Below, one piece after another: positions 52,401 through 62,000 of a stretch of 64,000 nt of DNA (position 1 is its first letter; each line of letters starts with the position of its first letter). Origin of the DNA: Bacteroidota bacterium (GTDB lineage: Bacteria; Bacteroidota; Bacteroidia; NS11-12g; UBA9320). The notes beneath the pieces are model-generated. The model was not told the DNA's origin, did not search any database, and was given only the letters and a program-made list of their open reading frames with translations. The translations under genes and the position numbers were made by a program. Location of the stretch: positions 123,216 through 187,215 of the forward strand of contig JABWCE010000002.1 in the NCBI GenBank assembly GCA_013359235.1, given 5' to 3'.

Positions 52401-54086
52401 ATGATTAAGAGGTTTATTTATTTTATTGCTATTGCTGTATTTTTTTCAAATTTATCAATAGCTCAAACACTAAATAAAAAAGAGAAAAAAGCATATAATC
52501 GTATTAAAACCAATGCACAATACTTGTCATCTGATGCACTTGAAGGCAGAGGAACCGGAAACAAAGGTGAGAAATTGTCAGCCGAATTTGTTGCAGAGCA
52601 GTTCAAAAAAAACAAATTAAAACCCAAAGGCGAAAATGGTGATTATTTGCAGAAATTTGGTTTTGTAACTCTGCGAATAGCAAAAGACAGTTGTTCATTA
52701 TCAATAAATGGAATTGTATATAGACTATTTACTGATTTTTACCCATTGTCATACTCTTCTAACAGCAAATATGTTAATTCATTTGCTACGTTTGCTGGTT
52801 ACGGAATAACTGCACCCGAACTAAATTACGATGATTATAAAAACAAAAATATCAAAGGTAAAGTTGTGATGATTGATATTGGATCGCCCGATTCACAAAC
52901 AGTACACTCTAAGTTTGCAAATTATCTTTCATTGCAGCAAAGAGTTTCATTTGCCGAGTCAAAAGGTGCATCAGGTGTAATTTTTATAAACACTGCAAAA
53001 GCTGAAGATGACCCCGCAGGTGAACTTTCTAAAAGTATAAAACCATCAAATATTCCTGTGTTCTTTATTAAAGAAGGACGAAGAACAGGTGTGGTTGAAG
53101 GCATTGAGGTGCCTGTTACAATGAATTCTGCAATATTAAATATTATATCCTATGGTCATAATGTTGTAGGATATAAAGACAATAAAGCAAAATATACTAT
53201 AGTAATTGGAGCACATCACGACCATCTTGGCTTTGGCGAAGTAAAAGGATCACTTGAACCCGGTAAAAATATTATTCACAATGGTGCTGATGATAATGCA
53301 AGCGGCACTACGGCAATTATTGAATTATCAAAACAATTGAAGAAAAGAAAGTATAAGAAATTTAATTATCTTTTTATAGCTTTTTCGGGTGAAGAAATGG
53401 GTCTTTTAGGTTCTAAATATTTTGTCGAAAATCCTACAGTAGATTTTAAAAATGTTACATGTATGATAAATCTCGATATGGTTGGAAGGCTTAAAAATAC
53501 TTTAATTATAAATGGAACAGGAACCTCGCCTTTTTGGCTTGATGCAATAAATTTATTAAAAATTGACAGCACTGACATAAAAAAGATAAAAACCAGCGAA
53601 TCAGGTATTGGAGCCAGCGACCATACCTCGTTTTACCTTGCCGGAATTCCGTCTCTGCATTTTTTTACCGGGCAACACGAAGATTATCACAAATCCAGTG
53701 ATGATTTTGACAAACTTAACATTTATGGCGAAGTAAAGATAATTGGAAAAATATTAAAATTGATAAAACTTGTCCCTGCAAAAACAAAACTTCAATTTAC
53801 AAAAACCAAAGACGAAGAAACCAAAACAAGTTTTAAGGTAACACTTGGCATAATGCCCGATTACACTTACGATGCCGAAGGTGTTAAAATTGACGGGGTA
53901 AAAGAAGGTAAACCCGCTTCAAAAGCAGGTTTGCAAAAAGGTGATATTTTAATTATGATGGGAGGTGAAAAAATTACAAACATTGAAAAATACACCAAAA
54001 TGCTTTCTAAATTTAATAAAGGCGATTCAACAGAGGTTGTTTATTTAAGAAACAATGTTAATCACACAGTAAAAATCCAGTTCTGA
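52401..54086 (+). CDS. secreted M28-family aminopeptidase with PA and PDZ domains
   Basis: 561-residue exported zinc peptidase. Signal peptide about 1-21 (ending SIAQ). A PA-type domain at about 110-235 (FATFAGYGITAPELNYDDYK, GASGVIFINTAKAEDD) is inserted before the M28 core. Zinc ligands and catalytic residues: GAHHDHLGFG, HNGADDNASGTTAIIELSK, FSGEEMGLLGSKYFVENP, MINLDMVGRL and a late His in FFTGQHEDYHKSSDDFDKL. The C-terminal PDZ domain (about 480-561) reads GVKEGKPASKAGLQKGDILI, then GGEKITNIEKYTKML. It is likely a periplasmic or surface aminopeptidase. Its TGA overlaps the metF ATG by one base (54086), suggesting coupled translation. Confidence 0.95.
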   Translation: MIKRFIYFIAIAVFFSNLSIAQTLNKKEKKAYNRIKTNAQYLSSDALEGRGTGNKGEKLSAEFVAEQFKKNKLKPKGENGDYLQKFGFVTLRIAKDSCSLSINGIVYRLFTDFYPLSYSSNSKYVNSFATFAGYGITAPELNYDDYKNKNIKGKVVMIDIGSPDSQTVHSKFANYLSLQQRVSFAESKGASGVIFINTAKAEDDPAGELSKSIKPSNIPVFFIKEGRRTGVVEGIEVPVTMNSAILNIISYGHNVVGYKDNKAKYTIVIGAHHDHLGFGEVKGSLEPGKNIIHNGADDNASGTTAIIELSKQLKKRKYKKFNYLFIAFSGEEMGLLGSKYFVENPTVDFKNVTCMINLDMVGRLKNTLIINGTGTSPFWLDAINLLKIDSTDIKKIKTSESGIGASDHTSFYLAGIPSLHFFTGQHEDYHKSSDDFDKLNIYGEVKIIGKILKLIKLVPAKTKLQFTKTKDEETKTSFKVTLGIMPDYTYDAEGVKIDGVKEGKPASKAGLQKGDILIMMGGEKITNIEKYTKMLSKFNKGDSTEVVYLRNNVNHTVKIQF

Positions 54087-55039
54087 TGAAAATAACCGAA
54101 AAAATAAAAAATTCAAATCAAACTCTTTTTTCATTTGAAATACTGCCACCACTAAAGGGTAAAAGCATTGATTCTATATTTAATTGTATTGATAAATTAA
54201 TTGAATTTTCGCCGGCTTTTGTTGATGTAACTTATCACAGAGAGGAATTTATACTCAAAAAAAGAGGAGATGGCAGTTTTGATCGTATAGTTACCCGAAA
54301 AAGACCGGGCACAGTTGCAATTTGTGCATCTATCCAAAACAAATACAAAGTAGATGCAGTTCCACATATAATTTGCGGAGGTTTTACCAAAGAAGATACC
54401 GAAAACGCTTTGATAGATTTAGATTTTTTGGGTATCAGAAATGTTTTGGCATTGAGAGGTGATAATGCCAAAACTGAATCACAGTTTAACCCCGAAATTG
54501 GAGGCAACAGAAATGCGCTTGAGTTGATTAACCAAATTAAAAATATGAACAATGGTATATACCTTGACGAAGAACTCGAAAACCCAAACCCTACCGAATT
54601 CTGCATTGGCGCTGCATGCTACCCCGAAAAACATCAGGATGCACCTAATTTTATTTCAGACTTAAATTATACGAAAAGAAAAATTGAAGCTGGTGCCGAA
54701 TTTTTAACCACTCAAATGTTTTTTGACAACAGCAAATACTTTAAATATATTGATGAATGTAAAAAAACAGGCATAAATGTTCCTGTAATACCGGGTATAA
54801 AACCAATTACCAGCCGCAAACAGTTGTTTTTATTGCCCAAACATTTTAAAATTGATATACCATTTGAATTGTCAAACGAAATTGAAAAAGCAAAAAATGA
54901 TGAAGAAGTTAAGCAAATAGGTATTGATTGGTGCATAAAACAATGTAAAGAATTAAAATCTAAAGGTGTGCCCGTTTTACATTTCTATACAATGGGAGTG
55001 CCCGATATTACACGAAAAATTGCAAAAGAAGTGTTTTGA
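54086..55039 (+). CDS. metF: methylenetetrahydrofolate reductase
   Basis: FAD enzyme reducing 5,10-methylene-THF to 5-methyl-THF for methionine synthesis. 317 residues, normal for the bacterial single-domain type. Seen: TLFSFEILPPLKGKSIDSIF at the N-terminus with the conserved Glu, PAFVDVTYHREEF, PHIICGGFTKEDTENALIDL, VLALRGDNAKT, FCIGAACYPEKHQDAPNF, and the FLTTQMFFDNSKYF segment that contacts FAD and folate. It overlaps the M28 peptidase gene by one base. rsgA starts 3 bases later. FolK lies elsewhere in the window, but no other methionine-cycle genes are present. Confidence 0.96.
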   Translation: MKITEKIKNSNQTLFSFEILPPLKGKSIDSIFNCIDKLIEFSPAFVDVTYHREEFILKKRGDGSFDRIVTRKRPGTVAICASIQNKYKVDAVPHIICGGFTKEDTENALIDLDFLGIRNVLALRGDNAKTESQFNPEIGGNRNALELINQIKNMNNGIYLDEELENPNPTEFCIGAACYPEKHQDAPNFISDLNYTKRKIEAGAEFLTTQMFFDNSKYFKYIDECKKTGINVPVIPGIKPITSRKQLFLLPKHFKIDIPFELSNEIEKAKNDEEVKQIGIDWCIKQCKELKSKGVPVLHFYTMGVPDITRKIAKEVF

Positions 55040-55042
55040 TAA

Positions 55043-55963
55043 ATGAAGGGAAGAGTTATCAAATCAACAGGTAGCTGGTACACTGTAAAAAGCGATGATA
55101 ACTGCGAATACAATTGCCGTATCAAAGGAAAACTCAGACTTAATGACAGTAAACTTACCAACCCGATAGCAGTAGGCGATATTGTAACTTTTGAAAAAGA
55201 AAATAGTAATGAAAAGACAGGTATAATAAAAAATGTTGAACCAAGAGTAAATTATCTTATAAGGCGTTCAAACAAATTATCGAGTAAATATCATATAATT
55301 GCATCAAACATAGATTGCATTTTGTTAATTGTTACAATTGCTAAACCACGCACTACCACTGTATTTATTGATAGAATACTTCTTTGTGCCGAAGCATATA
55401 GAATTCCTGCAATTATTGTTATAAACAAAAAAGATATTTATAATATTGAACAATTAAATAAACTTGACGAACTTAAACACATATACAATAATATAGGTTA
55501 CAAAGTGCTTGTAATTTCTGCTCTAAACGACAATGATATCGAAGAGCTTAAAAAGGAATTGTCAAAAAAAATTTCTTTAATTACAGGACATTCGGGCGTA
55601 GGCAAATCAACCATTATAAACAAACTAAACCCACAACTTTCATTAAAAACAAGTTCGCTTAGTAAATATCACCAGAGGGGAATGCACAGTACAACTTTTG
55701 CACAAATGCACGAAATAACTCCAAATTCACACATTATTGATACACCGGGAATAAAAGATTTTGGAATAATTGATTTTGAAAACGAAAACATATCTCTTTA
55801 CTTTAAAGATATAAGTAAATATGCCGCTTTGTGTAAATTTAATAATTGTACTCATGTTTTTGAGCCACATTGCAAAGTTATAGAAGCATTAAAAAAAAAT
55901 AAAATACCAGTTTCAAGATACGAAAGTTATATAAACATAGTAAATTCAATAAAAGCCGAATAA
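55043..55963 (+). CDS. rsgA: ribosome small-subunit-dependent GTPase A
   Basis: Circularly permuted GTPase involved in late 30S assembly. 306 residues. N-terminal OB-fold about 1-70, then permuted G motifs: G4 NKKD (128-131), G1 GHSGVGKST (182-190), G3 DTPG (233-236), preceded by a switch region with KYHQRGMHSTTFAQMH. C-terminal zinc knuckle C264, C269, H271, C277 in CKFNNCTHVFEPHC. All catalytic and structural motifs are present. It follows metF by 3 bases. Downstream are 132 non-coding bases holding the promoter of the second giant gene. Confidence 0.96.
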   Translation: MKGRVIKSTGSWYTVKSDDNCEYNCRIKGKLRLNDSKLTNPIAVGDIVTFEKENSNEKTGIIKNVEPRVNYLIRRSNKLSSKYHIIASNIDCILLIVTIAKPRTTTVFIDRILLCAEAYRIPAIIVINKKDIYNIEQLNKLDELKHIYNNIGYKVLVISALNDNDIEELKKELSKKISLITGHSGVGKSTIINKLNPQLSLKTSSLSKYHQRGMHSTTFAQMHEITPNSHIIDTPGIKDFGIIDFENENISLYFKDISKYAALCKFNNCTHVFEPHCKVIEALKKNKIPVSRYESYINIVNSIKAE

Positions 55964-56039
55964 TTAAACATATTATTGTCCTAATAATTGCACAGTTATT
56001 AAACTTATTTTAAAATTTTAAAAAAATATAAAATAATGG

Positions 56040-56072
56040 TTTGGATAATTCAAAAAAGTGCAGTTATATTTG
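56040..56072 (+). promoter_or_regulatory. predicted promoter of the second giant secreted-protein gene
   Basis: TTTG at 56040-56043 and TATATTTG at 56065-56072 are separated by 21 bases, both elements matching the Bacteroidota consensus exactly. ATG 56096 follows with a leader of about 17 bases. Confidence 0.65.
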
Positions 56073-56095
56073 CCAGATTATTAAAATTAAGTATA

Positions 56096-59000
56096 ATGAC
56101 TAATAGTACTAACTTATCACAAACAAGATCTAAATTGAGCGTAGATCTAGGAAAAAAAGCAATCTTACTTACATTAATTGCTTTGTTCAGTTCCTTTTTA
56201 TCCATGTCACAATCGGGTTTAACAATTAACACACAGCCGATAAAACTCCAAAGGATTTGTGTGCCGACCATGCCCTCTACACCAAGATTGCAGGTAGCTG
56301 CGGTTACTTGTGGCGGTGCCACGCTTACATACCAGTGGCAGCGTAACAGACCTGTTTCTATTGGAGGTACAGGCACTTGGGAAGATATTGGACCAGCTTG
56401 GCCCGGTTACACAGGTGCTAATACTCCTACATTGGATATTACAGTAGCCGATAGTATTAGTGGTATAAGAGTGGAATATTTATATCGTTGTTATATAGTT
56501 TCATCATTTCCTTGTTATGGAACTGCAACTACAAATGTTTCTCAAATTATTGGAGTAAGAAAACCTGTCGTTAAATATTTAACACCGGTTGATACTTCTG
56601 TTTGTGAGTCATACCCCGGTTCTGATTCTAAATACCCTTTAAGAGCCAGAATAATCGGTTTATCTAAAAAAGACTCACTTTATTTTACCTGGCGTACAGT
56701 TGATATGCCGGGTTATGTTGATAATGCTATTAGTGCTCATCCAAATTATGCAGGATGGATTTCTACTTGGAACCAAAGTCCTGATTCGCTTACTTTAATA
56801 AAATACTTAACTTTAAATCAAGCAAATTCTACAACAATTCTTTTATCGTGGGATCAAAGCAAATATTATTTACAGCTAAATTCTCCCGCTTGCGGAATTT
56901 CAGATTCAACTGTTGTTCCTAAAAGACAGTTAACTGTACACAATGTTCCTAACTTAAGTGTTACAACTCCTACTATAAATATATGTCAGGATAATACATT
57001 TACAATGTCTTATACAGTTTCAAATTCACAACACGATGGAGCACCTGTAAGATTACCCTTAAATACAAATTGGTCTATTGCCTCAATTACAGGTGATGCT
57101 GCACTTGCTGCTTTATTTACAACTACTACAGGTACAGGCAACGGTCCAGTTTCAATTGTTGTGCCTCCGGGTCATGGTTTGTCTGTTGGTACTCATACAA
57201 TCACATTAAATACTATAGTAAATACAACCGACGGTTCTATTTGCGGAAGAATATTAACATCTCAAGATATTACAGTAAATGTTTATCCCAAACCTGTTGT
57301 TGAATTTATTGTTCCGATAGGGTTTATTGTTCTCGACACATCAATTTGCCAGGGAACTTCAGGAATAATTAAATTTAAGGTTTCAAATGCAATGTATAAT
57401 GGAAATCCTGTTGCATGGACAGTTACTGTAACCGATCCATCCGGCTTGTTAGCTCCGGCTACCTTAAGCGGAACGGGTAACCAAGTAGTAACTAATACTA
57501 TTCCAACCACGTTAGCAGTTGGAACCCATACTGTAACAATTACAGGTATTACTACTTCAGGAACACCGTCAGGTCCTTGCACAGGTATTGTGAATCCAAT
57601 TGCAGATGAAGTAGAGGTTGTTGTTTTACCCATGCCTACTGCAACGTTAAATACAACTGTTACAGAAAATTTATGTTTGGGTTCAACAACTACATTTACA
57701 ATAACCATCTCAAATACAGGTGGTTTTAGTTGGTTGTTGTATTATACTGATGCTACAGGTTCTACTTTACCGGGTAGCCCAATTTTCGGTACAGGTGATC
57801 AAACAATTGGACCATTTACAACATCAGGAGCTTTAACACAAGGTTCTTACGATGTTACACTTACATCAATAACTTTAATTTCTTCTGTTACGTGTACAAA
57901 TACTTTAACCGGACAGAAAAAAACAGTACGCATATACGATATACCTACAATTACAGTTGGCACACCTTATGGTACAGCCTGCGAAGGTGCAGCAACTCCT
58001 ACATATTCGTTTACTACTGCCGGTGCAGTATTTAATCCGGGTGCAACTAATTTAGCATGGACATTAGCGGTTACAGGTACTTTCAGAGGACCAACTGACT
58101 CAGTAGCAGTAGCTTCTACAGCTCTAACTTCTGTATTTCCTGTAACAGGTAGCGGAAATGGTACATTTACATTTACACCTCCTACAAACCTCGCACCTGG
58201 AAGATATATCCTGAATATTACAAATATCAGTTTAACAAATTCGCCATCATGTAATACTTCATATATTCCTCCTGCAAGACAAATCATTTTAGATGTATAT
58301 CCTAAACCAACCGCTGCAATTTTTGGTACATCAATGACCGGAAATATATGCGAAGGCGATATTGTTACATATAGTATAGGTATAACAAATGCCTTTTACG
58401 GACCAACCGGTGCAGGTGATCTTGGTTGGAGTATGGCATATTCAAACAGTTTAGGCGGTACAATACCACTATCACCTATTGTTGGATCTGGTAATACAGT
58501 TTTAGGCTCATATACAACAAGTAGTGCTTTACTTACAGGAATTTATTCTTTAGATTTAGGTTCAGCATTAACTAATACCACTCATGGTTGTACCAGAGTA
58601 ATTACTGCTGATACAAATAACAATACAAAACTTTTAAGGAGAGTATATCCAAAACCAAATGCAAATCTCAGCACTTCATCTATAAATATATGTGAAGGAA
58701 CAGCAACATCATTTAATGTTACAATTACTAATGCACAGAGATATGGTTCAAGTGCATCAGCCGATAGTATGCAATGGACATTAGCAACTTCGGGTACATT
58801 TCAAGCTGCACCCGCAGGAAGTGCTTCTATTTCTACAATGTCGGGTATAGTATTTCCTACATCAGGTAAAGGAAACAAAATTGTTTCTGTTACTTTCCCC
58901 AATACAATGGCTGCTGGTAGATATACATTCTATTTAGCAAATCCTACTTTAGCTTCATCACCTTCATGTGTTGGTACTATTGGTCCTAATAGTTCAATTG

Positions 59001-62000
59001 TAATAAATGTTTATCCCAAACCTACATTGGTAATTACTCCGGCAGTTGATTCTACTTGCCAGGGAGTAAGTAAACCATATACTGTAACAATTGGAAATGC
59101 TTATTACGAACCATCTGCTTCTGCTGTATCATGGACAAGTACATATACTAGTACAGTTGGTGCAGGTACACCTCCAAGTTTAGCAAATGGAGTTGGAATT
59201 GCATACAACGGTACAGGAAACTTTACTCAAACATATAATACTGCCGCAATTAATTTGCCAGGTACATATTCATTTATGATAAACAATTTGTCAAATTCAA
59301 CTCACTCTTGTTCATACACAACTTCAGATACGTTTAAGTTAATTGTAAAACAAAGACCAAGATTAGTTATTTTATCTTCACCTTCAGAAGTGTGCTTTAA
59401 TACAGGAGCCTTAATTACTTACAAAGTAGATTCAGTTGCTGCAGGACAAGCATGGTCATTTACATATACAGCTTCACCAACTTCTCCTTCAGGTCCTGTG
59501 ACTATAAATGGTGTTGGACCGGTTGCAAGTGCTACATTTACTACAAATCCGTTTACACCTGCAGGTACAGGAACTATTACTTTTAATCCTATTTCACTTA
59601 CAGCAGGAGGTGGTTGTGCAGCTTCATCAGCAGTTTCTACAATAAATATTTATATTGCCGGAAAACCAGATGTAACTTCATGTGTAATCTCAGGACCATC
59701 TACAATATGCGGTAATGCTGCATCAGGTACCTCAACTGTTAATTTCGATGTTACAGTTTCTAATATGATAGTTGGACCATCAACCAAAACTTGGACACTT
59801 TATTATCATATTATTGGTACACAAGATACGAGTGCTGTTGCAGGTTCGCAAATATTTTATCAAGGTAATTTAACAGCATCAGGTACCGGAAACGGAACAT
59901 TTACATTTACAACACCTCACCAAACATATAATGGAACTACTGCAGATGCCGGTGTAATGGATGTTAGAACAATAGTAATTGACTCAATAGGATTTACTAA
60001 TCCTACAATTTATTGTAAAAATTATGCAGTAACTGATAATGGAACTACATTTAATGTAAATCCACGCCCAAGAATGACATTTACACCTGCTAATGATGTG
60101 CATGTTTGTGTTACCAGCCCAGTTGTATTAAACTTTACAGTTTACGGCTTGGCTGCAGGACAGGCTGGAACTTTAAACTGGACTGGAGTAAATCCAAACT
60201 CTTCAGTACAAACAGTTGCTTTATCAGGTCCATCACCTTATACAGGTACTATCACTACAGCAGCTACAGTAACTCCGGGTTATTCTATACAAACAGTTAC
60301 TCAAATAACAAATACAACCACAGGTTGTGCAGCAATATTAGATCCATTGCCAAAAGATACAACAATAGTTGATCCTCCATCACAAACAGGTTGGTTAACT
60401 CCAAGTTATACTGTTTGCGAAGGAAATAATTCAGGCACTTTATCATTAACAGGAACAATTGTAGGAACTGTTACAAAATGGCAGTATTCTGAAAATGATG
60501 GTTTTGCTTGGTTAGATTTTGCAAATACTGCAACATCTTATTCATTTACAAATGCAACTTTAACACGTCGTTGGAGAGTAATAGTAAAAAATCTTACTTG
60601 CCCTGCTGATACTTCAAATGAGCAAATAGTATTTGTTCATCCACAGCCAAAAGTGCAAATTACTACTTATACAAGTGGTTTATGCGTTGGCGATTCAATA
60701 AGATTTACATTAAGTATAACCGGAGTTCCAAGTAATCATACATGGAAACTTGGAATTACCAAAGCCGGATTTAGCTCAGGAAATGGAACAGCAACTCTTA
60801 CAGGTATGGGTTCAGGTAACTTTAGCTACGCTCTTGGCGGAATGACTGCAAGTTCATTAGTTGGTACAATTCAACTTAATACAATAACTAATGATACTAC
60901 AACATGTAATAAAAATTACACCTCAAGTTCTGGTCATTTAATGACCGTAGTTGTTGGTTCTAACTCTGTTGCAGGCGGTATATCGCTTGTAACTCCTTTC
61001 ACCGGAGCTTTAGATCAGACAGTTTGTAAAGGTTCTAATATAAAATTAAAATATGTTGGTTCTGGTGCAATAATGACTTGGTTTAGTTCTAATCCTACCA
61101 GTGGAGCATTCCCTACAGGATGGGATTCTTTAACTACAAACTCAAATACATTTAATTTTGGAACTATTGATAGTACAACTCATTTCAGAGTAAGAGTAAA
61201 ATTTGGTTCTTGCCCAGCAGTTGTAAATGCTGCTAATCAAACATTATTTGTTAGAAAGCTCGCTACTGCTACCATTTCAGGAAGCGATACAATTTGTGAA
61301 AACAATACTCACACATTTAATGTGTCAATAAATGGAGAGCCCGGAACTACCGTTACCTTAGGTTGGTTAGAAGGATCTACCGGTAAAACTGGTTCATTTA
61401 GTTTAGGTGCAAATCCTCCATCAACTACCTCGCCATCTACAATTACTACAAGTACATTAACAACTACTACAAGTGTGATTTTGCAATCAGCACAATACAC
61501 TACAACACCAACTTGTCCTCAAAACTTATATACAAATGCAATAGCTACTGCAACAGTAAATCCTCAACCAAAGGTTACACTTAATAGTGTAGTTACACCT
61601 GTTTGTCAGGGAGGAACATCTACAATTAATTATACTGTTTCAGCAGTTGCTGCTACAACAACGTGGACTCTTACTTATAAAGTTGGTTCATCTGTTTATA
61701 CACAAAATGGTACAGGACCTGGAACATATAATATAACAACTCCTGCTTTATCTACTCCAGGATCTGTAGTTGTTGAATTTGTTTCAATTGCTACTACTAA
61801 CTTAAAAACAAATTGCACATCTGGTACATTATCAGGTGTTACTTTGACAATTACAGTTGATGCTACTACAGTACCCGGTACTGTTGCAAGTGATGTTACA
61901 ATTTGCAAAGGCGGTAGTGCTACTGTAACTGTTTCAGGACATAACGGAACTGTTACAAAATGGAACACAAGCACAACTGGTGCCGGTGGTACATATAGCA